From: Nemopilema nomurai
Taxonomy: Eukaryota; Cnidaria; Scyphozoa; Rhizostomeae; Rhizostomatidae
Length of the DNA stretch: 64,000 bases
Direction: 5' to 3'
Assembly (NCBI GenBank): GCA_003864495.1
Contig: ML133503.1
Location: forward strand, 992,001 to 1,056,000
Below the pieces are notes generated by a model. It saw only the letters and a program-made list of their open reading frames with translations, was not told the origin of the DNA and searched no databases. Position 1 is the first letter of the stretch; every line of letters begins with the position of its first letter. The position numbers and the translations under genes were made by a program. Positions 12,601 through 25,231 of this stretch are shown here, piece after piece.

Positions 12601-15600
12601 CACTGTGGCACTAACTGATGCAATTTATAAATGGGGTGCCGATACCAGGTCGCGCAATGTTCCTACCGCACCCTTTTTGACCAGCGTATTTTACATCCCT
12701 GTAACCTATGCTTTCAACAGACCGAAAACAGTTCTTGCGGACTGCTTTCAACCATGGTCATACCAATTTTCTCAATTAGTTATTAAACGGGCAACGATAA
12801 TTTAGAGTAGAAAATTAAGAAAATCTTGCTAAATAGTGAGTTGATCTGATTTGCTTTTTAAGGCAGTCTATGCTGATCTGAAAACCACGGAATCCTCTTA
12901 CTAATGGCCTGCAAAACTGGGATAATGAAGGATTCGGAAAATCCGAATGGGCCCGTATTCTTGTATCTAAGACAATATACTCACGCAGGGGCAGAAGCCT
13001 AGTTTCAACGCTCTTGAACAAATCTTGACTTGCAATTGGCAGTATGAATAGATCATATAATCTTAAGGTCAATATTGGTTGACTGTACAACGCGTGAACC
13101 TGTTTGCCGCATCCAGTCTCTGCATCACGCAAGATTAAGATTCCCAAATTTGCGCTATTTTTAGGATACACCGTGTTGTGTTGTGACGTTGGTTATTACG
13201 AGAAAGGTCTGAAAATTGAACAAGGAATAGCTTCGTATTCAGGTAACAGGGAATGGGATTGCATGACCGAGGTACAAACAGAGAAAGCGACTTCGAAAAC
13301 TCCTTTCCTACTACCACCCACCAAAGATATTTTCCAATAGTAATCTGGAAAATGGAGTACCTTAGCCTGCGTCTCGGATGAAATAGATCTTCTGTCGGCT
13401 CAACAATTGAACATCCATATTATTATGTGACCGCCATCCATAATCATACGTGACCGCCAAAGTTCACCATTAGTGGATGCAAAAGACATTCTATCACCTG
13501 CTGAAAATGTGAAATTCGAAACCAGTCGGGTTCTAGACTATTAAGGCAGGCCCTACGCTGGACCAAACTAGATAATTGATTTGGGATCGAATTAGTATTT
13601 CGCAATCATGATAAAAAGAACATCTCCATTAATTCATAGCTACTTTATACCGCATTCGCTTTCAGATAGAATTTTTCTTCTTATCCACTTCTAGTCAGTT
13701 CACGTTCGGTGATTTTTGAAGCTATGTTAATATTCTGGTGAAATTTCTGACATATTATGTACTGCATTGTGCATATAACAAATCGATGCTAAAGAGTTGT
13801 AGCTTTAATCGTTCAGATCTCTTATGGAAAGCGTTGTCGCCTTTGATTTTTGTATCAAATTAGCAAGTATCTGTGTATAGTGTGAATATTGTCTTATCAC
13901 AATGCTCATGCAATGGGCGCGAAATGATTGGCGCTGGTATTCTCTTACGCTTTTCCAAACCTTGAATTCAACTACATTATACCTATAATATTCAACTACA
14001 CCTACACCACACCAATATTATTGGAAAGTTGCTTGACGAAAAATCTGCGTTATCATTTGTCGAGATTCTGGATTTATTCAACGGAAATTTGCATAATTAA
14101 TTATTAATTCAGATCTCAGCATGTCAAGCAACTATATTTTTCAGCTACACGGGTTGTGGACCAGTAGCATCAGAGATGTGCTTCAGAGACTGTTATCAGC
14201 ATTGATTACGCCACGGAAGCCGAGCGAGAGCATCCAAGATACTTGTAAGTGAGTTCATCAATGCGAAAATTTGTCAAAAACAAGGCTAACATATAATGCG
14301 CAAGCTTTTATTTACACGATGTAGCATCAGTGCGTGCCATGGGCGAATTTTCTTGAACTGCAAACTTTATAAGCTCGATTGTCCATTTAAATGTTGAAGG
14401 GGATAAATTTTTCTTGCAGAAAAGGCAGAGAAAGTACAACCTTCTAACAGGTTGTTGTTGATGAAAAAGCACGCTTTGCATGCAGTATTTGAAAAGGTAC
14501 TAGTATTTGTTTGGATAACTAAATCACTTAATTTGTTTTGATTTCGTGAATGTATTTCTCGCTCGTCATCACTCGAATGTAAGAAAGGATGCTGAAAGGA
14601 ATAGCTAAGCAAGGAAGCAAGGTTGTTATTACCAAAAGCAGCTCTGCACGACGGTGAATGCACGAAGTATCGAAGATGCGTGAAGTGGTCATTAATTTTT
14701 CATACCATCATCGGGCTTGCTGGGTATTCTGTAGCTTACCTGGGAATTTCAGCATGAGAAACTCGCCACGAAATGTTTGGCATTAATGAATACCACTTCA
14801 CCAACTGCTTCATTCTTGCCAGACTTTTTTGATATTTTTTAAGCAGGAAAACTTTCAGATTCACCGTTGTTTAGAGTGAACAGCTGATAGTGTTGCAGTT
14901 TTTATGGATGCAATAAAAACATTATTGGTAATCGGCATCGGCAGCGAAGTTCCCTTTTTCGATGTTCATGAACCAAATGTCTCAGCGTTCACCAGGTGAT
15001 GCAAAAACAACCTATGCAGAATAATGGTAGATTCAATGGCACCCCGTGTCACCAGGAGATTGTCCCTTTCAATTTGTATCGACTTATTTGTATAGTCCAA
15101 TAAAAGTCTTTCGGCAATGTTCTCTTCAACTCTCCAACTTCATGATCTGTTGCATCATTTGTTGCATAGTATTAAGATCAAAAGCTATCCGAACAAGCGA
15201 ATTATCAATCCTGTTGGTTTAGGAAAGAAGAGCTTTTTTATAGGGGCATTCGTTTTGTTGATGGGGCTTTAGCATTGATTGTATCCCAAACTTTGAAACG
15301 AGTATTGAAAAGGTCAAAACAGAAACACAACTACAGTTTTTCGGATGACTCTCTTCAAAGTGTGATATGTCAGGTTGAAGCACGCTATGGAAAGGTGTGA
15401 AATACATAGCTGTAGGTTGAGGGTGTCCAATCAGAAAATTGCTTGATGAAGATTACTGTCAATCGACATGATCAATGCCGCTACCAACATTTGAAGCCAA
15501 ATTTTCCAGCAATTCTCGTGGCATGATAATTTAGCTGTCCCTCCTCAAAGAGCAAGCCATACCTAATTAGCATCGCTGCACCATGTCCACCATAGTTAAC

Positions 15601-16039
15601 ACTATCAGGTGAGGATTTTGGATGCAAAGAAACGACGTTTTCTGTTGTTGAATCACAAAACTTGCGTGACTAGATGAATTGTACAAATGGAAGGAGAGTT
15701 CATATCAGTTGGGGGGCCATTGGTCTGGTACTTCGAATTTGCATGTCGGGTCTAAAATCACCTGCGCAAGGAGGATGCAAGAGTTGAGAAAATGGTTGGG
15801 GCTAAGGCGTAAAGATATTGCTGCTTCTTTGGCGCTAATCTGCTTAATCAGCGTTGATCGCCACTCTGTTAATTTGCATAAACCTGCAGTGCGCTGGAAA
15901 AGGCGATTCGATGTTTCCACTTCCATACAAAAGATGACTTCCTCTCACAAAATGTTCGCTGCTGTTTTGTTGTGGTGCACCTGCAAACTAAAGATTCTCA
16001 AGACGATACTCCTGTGGGTCTTGAGCATTAGGATATGAC
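9602..16039. other. No gene recognised; one weak zinc-finger-like scrap
   Basis: Mostly AT-rich sequence, with a short GC-rich patch at about 9950-10,020 that I cannot assign. At 11,612-11,755 (plus) an open frame contains KCWIKANNKD followed by AFSTFMCKINI. This loosely resembles the W..A.C..C start of BED/hAT-type zinc fingers, but the first cysteine position reads Ser, so it looks like a decayed fragment at best. Frames at 12,488-12,805 (plus) and 12,815-13,171 (minus) exceed 100 codons but match nothing I know. Confidence 0.45.
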
Positions 16040-16395
16040 TTTTCAGTGCTTTTCGATCTTTTGGAGAGACTTTTCTTCTGTGATTCTTGAACTGTTAGGG
16101 GCGATTCACCAGTAGTTCTTAATTATTTTGGGACAATACTTCGATGATTTTCAATCTTGTGAAAGCGAATCCTCAGTGATTCTTGATATTTTCGAAATTA
16201 TTCTTTAGTGATTTTTTTGTTAGGGACGATTATTGTTTTGGGGTAATACTTGATATTTTCGAAACTTTTCTTTAGTGATTTTTTTCTGTTGGGGACGATT
16301 CAGCTGTGGTTGTTGATTGTTTGAAGACGAATCTTCGGTGCTTGTAAACTTTTTTCAAGATGGCTTTTCAGTGATTCTTGATCGTTTTGAGAAAA
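16040..16395. repeat. Degenerate tandem repeat, TTTTCAGTGATTCTTGAT-like units
   Basis: The phrases GTGATTCTTGA, GGGGACGATT, GATATTTTCGAAA and CTTTAGTGATTTTTT recur several times in a similar order. This indicates an old, diverged minisatellite with units of roughly 45-60 bp. The boundaries are approximate. Confidence 0.55.
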
Positions 16396-19300
16396 TTACA
16401 CAACGATTCTCTACCCCCGCTGTTTATTCTTCAAGACCCGTTCTGTGTAACGCAAGTAAATCTTTACACTTGGCTTTCTTTCTGTGTCCCATTTACTACT
16501 ATACAGTTAGTTGCAGTAAGAGTTGTGCTACCGTGAGGAATTTTCCGCACACTCCAATGAGATATATCAACATGACCAAAACTTGCGGATGGGACAAATT
16601 TTGATACAAGTATCCAAAAAAAAGTTTGAGATGAATTTCACAGGTAACAGTTTGCATAAATAATCGAGGACCACGAAACCCAGCTGGCACTGTTTGCTAG
16701 ATTGAATTGCACTTTCTTTTCGTTTGCTTTCACAACCATTCTCGCTTATGAAATATATATTTGTTTCCAAGCTGTATAGTAGTTGCTAAACAGGCAGCAT
16801 CTTCTGTTTCTTCTACTTTGACTCCACCGAAATTCTAGCTCTTACGATCTTGATGTTTTCTCTCCAAACTCAGATATTTTTAATGCGATCACTTTCATCA
16901 AGATCAAACTTTCTCCCCAGTTAAACCTATGAAAACTACCGTCCCTGCAACTCAGTTATCTTTGCTGGGTAAATTTCAAAGGACTAATCCGTCGTAGTTA
17001 CGTTTATCTGAAGGAGCAGAAAAGCAAAGAAATCAAGCCCTGTAGGCCGAAGGCTTTTGTACGAAGGATACATCTGCGGTTCACAGCATTGGGACGACCT
17101 TCCTACTGTTTGCACATGAAGTTCAATTGATCCATCGTTGGCAAAACCGAGCTTCAACCCTAAGTTGTTTTGAAAGCTTCAAGACATCTGGCACCCTGAA
17201 TTACTACCTAGATTTGAAAAAAGGAAAAGGAATTAGGCGAAGTAATATTGTGTTTGTCAGTGGACGGAATTAGCCCGAGACAGTAGGCACACCTGCAAAA
17301 CAAGATTGGGAAAGCATTTTAATACAAATGTGCATTCAGTGAGAACTTATAGTACTAGCTGAGACAGCTCGACTGGTGGCATGGCATAAAACCGACTTCA
17401 CACCATTGGTGCGCATGCAGAAGGCAGTTCGATAGCATTCGGCGCCTTTAAGCTCAGATGGGGAATTTGTGGATAGGACGATTGATGTGATATGATTCTC
17501 GAAGTATTGATTGATAAACAATAGTTGTTTCACTGGTAGCATGATACGGCACTGTGCGACCTACCACGGAAGAAATATCGAAAATCAGGACGATGAATAT
17601 TTAAGATGCTGGGAATATCAGGATTGAATACCCTAACTAGTTGCGGCTTTTCGTTCTTTTCAAAGTAATGCAATGTCTACATGTCGTATTTATTATAAAG
17701 AGATGCTAATTATGTAAATTTGTTTCCCATAACCCGTCTTTACACTGTTTCTTCATCTCAGAAATATGATGAGGTTGCACGTTCTTTGACGGTGGTGTTA
17801 TCAATAGGAATAAAGAAGGCGGATGAAAAAGCATACAAACTCGTACGGTTTGTTACGTTTCAGCAAATTTTCATTGATCAAAGAATGTGTCCATCATCTT
17901 TTACATTTAATTTTCACAACTTTTCGCTATATACTCTGCCGATTATTGTCCTGGAAAAATGTCAAAAGTCTTTTGTCTGACTTGCCTAAAATTGGATGAT
18001 CCAGGCATTCAAGACAGCAACGCACTAAGAAGGGTAAGACGTTATTGAACTAGTACACAAGAGCAGGTGCCTTTGGGAACACCCATGGCAAACGGACCAC
18101 AATGGGATTGAAACTGGATTACAACTCGACACAATTAAGCTTCATTGAACAAACTAAATGAAACAAATTTAATATAATTACCATTTCAATGCACTTATCA
18201 ACAGAGACGCGCCTGGCGAACAACCTTTGGACTTTAAAATCATAGCTAAATCTTCTTACCAACATTTTCGACTAAAGCGATTGCAGAGCCATCAAAATAT
18301 GACTACCAATCAGCTTTTACTAATTAAACTCTCAGTTATTTCAATCCACTTTCCAAAATGTTTCATTATTACTACCAGCACTGTCACTTATCATAGCCAA
18401 AATTTTTACCCCTTTCATCCCACCACCCTCTACCCTTGTTTGAAGACCCCAATCTCCCCTTGTATTCTATCCACAAATCACACAAATCAGAACCCTTTCC
18501 GATTTTGCTAATTTTATCTCCGCACGTTTTGTGGTCCCATTAGAGAAGAAAATGCTATCATTCTTTAAATCATTGATTCACTTTATTTGCTCCAGTAACT
18601 TCTGCATCACTACATTTCCCTCTACAGCCGTTTCCATCCATTTTATTGGCAGCAACAGTTTCTTTTTTCATGATTATTAAACTACTGTTTCTGAGTTTGG
18701 GCAGTATTGTTGGCCATCGACAAGTTCAAAAATGGTCGATATGGGACAGCTAGAACTATGAGAGTCGAAGTCCAATTCCCGATTGAATGGTATCTCCACT
18801 TTGGCAACAGGTATACAATTGGGTTAGAATGAATGCATCAATATTGTGCATTGCACCGGTAGCAACAGCTAATTATACATTACTATGAATCAAACCATCA
18901 AATAAGGCAAGGGTGGCTAGGGGAAGATCAGAACAGTTTGAATTCTGAAAAGACAATTTTGAATAATAAATGCAAGAGTCCAACCTTTTGTCTGAAAATG
19001 CTTCATTGTTTAAATATTTCCATAACGCTGATTGCTGGAATGCTATTTCATCTTCCTTAAATTTCATCCCCATCTCATTTTGACAAACGAATTTCAAAAA
19101 AATCAAACTTGCTAAAGCATTAACCCTATCTAAAATGCAGGCAAACATCTACCCTTGCCTCTTTTGACATGAATAAGACATGGATATGTTTTAAAATTGG
19201 ACTTCTCGATGCACTAGCCCATATCCAACATCTAGATATAGATTTCCAAATCTATTTTAACTCGGCTGAGAAGTCCTGTGACACTTAAAAAATCTTAAAC

Positions 19301-20399
19301 GTAACACGTTATCGTCATTCAACTACTAGCTCTCCTGTCAAGTTTAAAAATGAAGACGAAGCGCTCCGCCTTTGCATTAAACTCAAATGCCTGCCAAAAT
19401 TCCTTGGAACACTTTATTATTTTCTCCTGTTTTTTGCGTTTTCATTTTGTTGAAGAGCCAATGGCTGTTAATCTAGCACACTTGACCGGTTTCCTGGTGA
19501 TCTACTCGTTTTCTCTAATGTTGTTTGTCTTTATGTGCATGCTTTTTACAAAATATGAATTTTATGCCTACCTAGTAAGGTTTATTAGTAAACGAGCTTT
19601 TATATGTTAATGCATTTGGCATGAGCCACCCTAATTTTGCAACTTTAATTTTAATTTACGGGAATTATTTTGAAAAATGGTGTCAAATGTAAGACTTCGA
19701 TCTTCATTCTCCTCCATATTTCATTCTGTTGCATTTGCAATCCATTTTTGTTCTTTGGCGTGCTTTTTAGCCAGCGGTCTTAGCGTAGATCTGCGCCTGA
19801 TATTGGCAGCAAAGTTCAGCATCCAGTCAATGGGCAAAATTACCCTTCGTTTGGCAGCAGGACAACATTGTTTGTAGGGAGGGGGCATATTAATTCGGCA
19901 CCCTATCATACAAGCAGGATTGGTCCACGCACGGCCTAACGAAATTGCAGAGCGCCTTCTACCGTAGAGAAAAAAGCGAACTCCTTCGCTGAATTTGTGT
20001 CTGTTGCTTGAAAATACTCAGGCCTTCCTTGAACGCCATCTTCAACATGGCAGAGAATCCATGCTTTACAGTTATTGATGGAAAAACTCAACATCAAACT
20101 CAAAAGATTGATTCCGAACAACCGCTCTCGAAACGAACAGTCTTGTTTACAAAACACAAAGCTTTGGCCCAGAAAATACCCCGCCGATGACCTTTACGCG
20201 AAGACTGAAGCTGGAAGGATTTTGAGCGACCTGCTTATCGGATTTCGGCTTATCAAAAGCCAGTTGTCGAAGTGAAATTTCGAAAGCGTGACAGGGAACT
20301 CGGAGTAGAACTAGAATTCTCTCTCAGCCGTAGAGCATATTTCTGGGTTATGCAGTCATTATTCCACAAACCACGTGCTCTAATATCCAGCCATTCCCG
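16396..20399. other. No gene recognised
   Basis: AT-rich sequence with open frames under 100 codons on both strands. A pyrimidine-rich tract at about 18,340-18,500 translates to a Pro/Thr/His-rich frame with no domain. No RNA gene or clear transposon ends seen. Confidence 0.45.
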
Positions 20400-20759
20400 T
20401 TACCCACGCTTATAAACCACTCCATAATTCAACGCCAAGAGATGGCGACCGGCTGTTTTGTGAGACTTTCGTCGATTTGCCGCGTTGACTCCTCTGCCAA
20501 TACAACGAATCACAGCAATCTCCACGCTAGATGGTTCTCGCCGATGCTGCTCCTCCGTAGTATCCCCTGCGTCCTTCCACACACCGTAAACCCAAGTCAA
20601 CAATTTCCCTGACACCGCATCGAAGTCGGAAAGTTTACTACTAAACATGACGTTACAGTCGAATTTAGGCTTCGTGCAACTAGCATTCTGATATAATAGT
20701 TGGAAACAAATTATATATGTGCTGCTCCTCCGTAGTATCCCCTGCGTCCTTCCACGCAC
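20400..20759 (-). other. Open frame of unknown function over a duplicated segment
   Basis: An open frame ends at 20,400 on the minus strand. It has no ATG at its upstream limit; the first internal ATG gives about 82 residues starting MFSSKLSDFD. The downstream part is basic and Cys/Arg/His-containing (RRKSHKTAGRHLLALNYG). Just upstream of this Met, TATATCAG followed by AATGCTAG could serve as a splice acceptor. The segment lies across a recent 175-bp duplication, and in the second copy the equivalent frame soon stops. I do not recognise the protein. It may be a terminal exon or chance. Confidence 0.2.
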
Positions 20760-20896
20760 CGTAAACCCAAGTCAACAATTTCCCTGACACCGCATCCAAG
20801 TCGGAAAGTTTACTACTAAACATGACGTTACAATCGAATTTAGGCTTCGCGCAACTAGCATTCTGATATAATCGTTGGAAACAAATTATATATGTG
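20545..20896. repeat. Tandem duplication, 2 x 175 bp
   Basis: Copy 1 starts at 20,545 and copy 2 at 20,720, both with TGCTGCTCCTCCGTAGTATC. I count five base differences between copies, so the duplication is recent. The unit ends AACAAATTATATATG. The length is not a multiple of 3, so it would break any frame read straight through both copies. Confidence 0.9.
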
Positions 20897-21951
20897 CTGC
20901 CTCTCGATTAAGCCATTTGGCTAAACATTAAGATCAAAGCATATATCGTTTGCGATTAGAAAATAGGAAAGAGTAGACATGCCACGAATGGTTGTCATAG
21001 AAGTGAGAGCCAAACTTCAAAAGATATTCACTTGTTTTTGGATAAGGAAATGACGTAAGGAAGATTTTTTTAAAAAAAATTTAAAATCAGAGGCATAAAA
21101 ACTTTTTAAGGTTAGTTTCTTTTATCTCAAAATTTGTTAACATTAGGCAAATCTAGGCGAATTCGTGGTAATTAGACGCAACCGATGGCAAAACTGTTAG
21201 GGGCGAAAAAGCCAGATACAGTTCGCTAGAGGTAGAGAAAACTTTCGTTCTGGAAACAATTTTGCAATGAAAATGGCTTATATTGTTTGGCAAGAAGAGA
21301 ACATAGGAAAAATGTGACTTTAGAATTTCTTATTTGAATTTTTTTATTTAGCATAACATAAGTGTTGAAAGGATGTTTTTCAACATAGTTCAGAAGAGCA
21401 GACGCTTTTTACTCAAACTGGATAATCCTAGTTCGTTGGTGTTTTCGAATTGTTCTAGACAACTGAGTATTAGTGCAAATGGTGTGTTTTGAGATTGCCG
21501 CGTGCTGAGAGAGGAGAGTGATTGCTTTCGACTTCCATGCTTGAAACGCGGAAAAGGAAGTGTTGTAAATCGCAAGCTTATCTCAGGTAATGGTTTATTT
21601 GTAATGTTGGAAGCAATTTGAGATGGGCCGCATTATTTAAATTCATGTTATAACAAACTAGAACATATGATCATAAACTTTTACATACCAATGTTTTTGA
21701 GCCGTCGCGGCCTGTTTGATTCGACCATATCCATTTAAACGTGGAAAAATTTCTCTGATTCAGATTCATTTTCAATGTAATTCTTAGTGCACATGTTCGA
21801 ATGTCTCTAAAATGATGACGAACTTCGGTTTTGCTATGATAGAAATCTTGTTAGACACAGTATCCTGCATGAATTGTTCTATAAATCTGAAGATCATTTT
21901 ATATCACAAACCTCTCCGTCTTAAACTGTTGCTCGAGGGTTTGCAAGCATT
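20897..21951. other. No gene recognised
   Basis: AT-rich sequence with only short open frames and no recognised motif. Confidence 0.5.
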
Positions 21952-22268
21952 CAATTTGCAAACTAACTTGTGCAAAAATGTATACAATTTCCAAACTAAC
22001 TTTTAGCAAAAATTATTAAAATTTACCAACTAACTTGCAGCAAAAATATATGCAATTTTCAAACTAACTTGTGCAAAAATGTATACAAATTCAAAACTAA
22101 CTTCTAGCAAAAATTATTACAATTTCCAAACGAACTTGCAGCAATAATATATGCAATTTTCAAACTAACTTGCAGCAATAATATTTACAGTTTCCAAACT
22201 AACTTGCGCAAAAATGTATACAATTTCCAAACTAACTTCTAGCAAAAATTATTACAATTTCCAAACTT
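21952..22268. repeat. Minisatellite, about 33-34 bp units, ~9.5 copies
   Basis: Units of the form CAATTTCCAAACTAACTT followed by GTGCAAAAATGTATA, CTAGCAAAAATTATTA or GCAGCAAAAATATATG. Three unit subtypes alternate, giving a higher-order period of about 100 bp. The tract is A/T-rich and non-coding. Confidence 0.9.
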
Positions 22269-22763
22269 TCGTCTACAAATTGGGCAGGTAACGTAACCAG
22301 TATTGTTGAATAAAGCATGTTGTTTGACTTCAGGGATTGTTCTCTGAAGTCATTTTCTTAAGTCATTTCTGCCCTAGTCGTTTCATCACTTCTTTCCTCT
22401 CTTCTCCTTAAAGCAAAGATGCCCGTCAAACCTACCCTCCTCCAATCCAACCTCTATTCAACAATCTCTTCTAATCGAAGATGTCTTTCAATATTTACCT
22501 GAACGCTTGACTTAACACCCTATATATGACAGGGACCTGTTTTTACCAAGCTGGCAATGATGGTCTTCACTTAATCTTCTTTACCAGTTTGCGTTTCACA
22601 GTTGTAACAATTTTTGATATAGCAAGCAGATACCAGCTTGTTTTCACAGCTTTAGAATCTCAGTTTTCGAGCCTGCTAAATCAAAAAACAAAAGCATTTT
22701 AAGAGTGACGGGGAAAACTCTGTAAAACGAACAAACTAACTGATAAACGAGAATCTAATATTT

Positions 22764-23057
22764 CTAATTCTTTTTTTTGAAAGCAGCGACTGACAAAAGC
22801 CACATACAGGTAAGCCCTATTGTGGCCATCTGATTCAAAGTATCTAGTCTAAAATAAACCTTTTGCTGCAATTTGAGGGCTTCAAGCAACGAACACTCTT
22901 CTGTTGGCTTCTGTTGATACACTTCGATACACTCCATTTTAATGTATAAGCTAGATGAGCACTTCTTATTACTACTGCACTGGGTGCCGATTATCGGACA
23001 GTGTCCAGTAATGGCCCAAAATAGCAACGACAGCAAAAGAGTGGACTTAATGTCCAT
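22764..23057 (-). CDS. Hypothetical small membrane protein with signal peptide and KKXX tail
   Basis: Unrecognised 97-codon ORF. I chose the Met at 23,057 because it is followed directly by a typical signal peptide (MDIKSTLLLSLLFWAITG); Mets 5 and 11 codons upstream are also in frame. The predicted mature part has five cysteines within about 35 residues (HC, QC, KKC, MEC, EEC). A hydrophobic stretch follows near the C-terminus (ATIGLTCMWLLSVAAF), and the protein ends KKKN. This fits the dilysine KKXX signal known to retrieve type I membrane proteins to the ER. No homologue comes to mind. It is a single ORF with no splice evidence or promoter recognised, so chance is a real alternative. The layout of signal peptide, Cys-rich ectodomain, membrane segment and KKXX is inference from composition. 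Confidence 0.3.
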   Translation of the reverse strand: MDIKSTLLLSLLFWAITGHCPIIGTQCSSNKKCSSSLYIKMECIEVYQQKPTEECSLLEALKLQQKVYFRLDTLNQMATIGLTCMWLLSVAAFKKKN

Positions 23058-23090
23058 GGTGTTATTGAGCATATGGAAAAAGCAATACAT

Positions 23091-24777
23091 TTTGGTTTTT
23101 TAGATTAAAATCTAGGCTTAGCATAATCCCTGGAACACCAATTGTAAAATTTGTTCGTTGATTACCCACAAAAATAGCCGTACCTCCTTAATAATTCTTA
23201 TTTTAAGTAATGAGTCAGTATTTTATTAACTTCTGCCGAGATTGCTTATCCTATAAGCTAATTAGTTGCGGACAATAATGGATCGAACTATGCCTAGAAA
23301 CATTATCAACACAAGGTCAATCTCCCTTTGTAGATTACCAACTGCTTGCCTGTACAATCTAGATGTAGGGATTCCATTTGAAGGTATTTCTAGCCAAGAT
23401 CAGCGGTGTCAGCTTTGACATGGAATTATTGATCATCTCCAATCAGCCGACTATAATTAGAGCGACAGGAATCCCCTTTGACACAGTACTTAATTATTAT
23501 AGCACAGCACCGAACGATTGGATAGTTATGCTAAGACTTTCATGGCTGTGGGTGATATTCCTCGCGCAATTTATCAAAGTAAAAAGAAATCCAACACTAT
23601 AGAGGAATATAAGGAGTAGAGATGTTTTGGTATAGCTTAAACGAGAGACCAGAATTAATAGAAGCTTCCTAGATCAAGACATAGTATAGCTGTTTTTAAC
23701 TTGATGTGGCAGATACATGCATCTTCTTGGTTGAATAAATTGCTTGATTTTATTTGTGCTGAAGGCACATTTATTCAACTAATGATCTTTGAATATTTGA
23801 GCCCAATGTAAAATACGAGAAAATGACCCCTCCTCTTTCTGAGGACCATAACCGTGCAAATACAGACGCAAGGTCATTTGTCATAAAACCATATGACAAT
23901 GTTGGATATACAAGCGTTATATTTAAGGTTTTAATAAGAGCTTTCATTGAAGCAAAGAAATATATCGTTGCTTATTACAGTAAGCTTGCCACTAACTTTG
24001 TACTGGTGCAGTTTGGTTGGGGGAGCACAAGCAGACGAAGCAGCTAGTAAAAGATGGAGAATGGCTAAAGGTTGTCGATTTATTTTAAAGTGAGAATAAT
24101 GCAGGCATTTAGAACAAGGAACAGCAACAACAACAAGAGTATGTCATGGTGATATCATAAAGTCATAAGAAATGCTTGGGAAGGAATTTCTGGGTCTTTT
24201 CTAGTTGCAAGCCGCTGATAGCCAGGTGGAAATAGGGAAGCACCTGCGTATAGGTCTTTGTGCCCTAACATAAACTTTACTAAGCAAAATGAGAATAGCT
24301 TCGAGTTCTTCAGTAAAGGAGAAGACATACATTCGCGGTATAATTATCAATCAATAACGTTCACAAAATCGATATTATACATCATCAAATAGATAGTGTA
24401 CAGCAGCAATCTTGGGTGTTTTTGCGAAGTTTCTTGCAAAAGGATCTGTTTCACAACTTAATGCAATTTTCATTACGACGGTGAGTTAGATGGCGGTGAT
24501 AGTGTTAGAATTAGAAAGTGTCTAAGATTGTTTTTTTCTGTTAAATGTGAAGCGTCAATTGCAAAGCTGGTATGCTACATCTGAACACTTGTCGCGGGGA
24601 TACATGAAGATTGACATTGTAACTAATGTTTACGTATCAGATTATCCTTTGCAGCTTAGGAATTGCCTCAACTCGATTTAGTATAAGAACGAGACCAAAT
24701 ACAAGAATCCTAATGCATTGGCCAGTTGAGATAATGAAAAAGCTGCGATTATCTTTCATGAATTATTCAAGGCCGGC
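23091..24777. other. No gene recognised; upstream region of the GPCR
   Basis: AT-rich sequence. Small open frames at 23,378-23,602 and 23,823-24,047 (plus) show no domain. The distal end may contain promoter elements of the GPCR gene. Confidence 0.4.
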
Positions 24778-24810
24778 TATATATAACCCTTCCCATAAAT
24801 CAGTCGGTCA
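24778..24810 (+). promoter_or_regulatory. Candidate core promoter of the GPCR: TATA box plus initiator
   Basis: TATATATAA at 24,778-24,786 lies in GGCCGGCTATATATAACCC. Initiator-like TCAGTC (24,800) and GTCAGCC (24,808) follow. The A at 24,810 is 32 bases from the first T of the TATA box, a normal TATA-to-start distance. The sequence from here to the GPCR start codon contains no ATG, which supports transcription starting here. Inference only; no transcript data. Confidence 0.5.
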
Positions 24811-25231
24811 GCCTTGAGCAGACGTCTTCCTGCTAAAAACCTCTAGCCATTTGTCCACGGAAGCTCGCTGCACTCATTGGGAATTTCTTGTTAGAAGAAA
24901 GCGTCCTGAAGCGGCAATAACTTGATTGAGTCGCTGAAGAAGAGTTCGAGAGTACCCGAAGCCACCTGCATTGTCCGAGAAACACAGGAGTAAAATATTC
25001 AATATTTTCAGCAGGTGACAACTTTCGAGAGTGCGAGGTCTTCAAAGAAGTAAACGTCACTTTCTTGACTCTTACACGGCTGTATTAAATTTTGCAGGGT
25101 GCGATATCAAAAGCCGACAGAAGCATCCTCTTGAGGTTTGCACATCTTGAAGAGCAACGGCATTGAAGCCTACAGCAAAGGTTTGATTGAAGAGCAATTG
25201 TTGACGAGTTGGTGAGAAGATACCCGACAAG
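24811..25231 (+). other. Likely 5' leader of the GPCR mRNA, free of ATG
   Basis: About 420 nt between the candidate initiator and the start codon contain no ATG in any frame on the plus strand, as expected of a true leader. A short intron is possible: CAG|GTGACA near 25,014 could be a donor and TTTTGCAG|GGTGCG near 25,098 an acceptor. Confidence 0.45.

Noticed and set aside
12488..13171. Two open frames over 100 codons on opposite strands
   Set aside because: No recognised motif, no splice or promoter support. Length alone is not enough in a window of this size.
15679..16038. Plus-strand open frame of 119 codons
   Set aside because: It starts at a TTG codon and has no domain, and a degenerate tandem repeat begins right after it.
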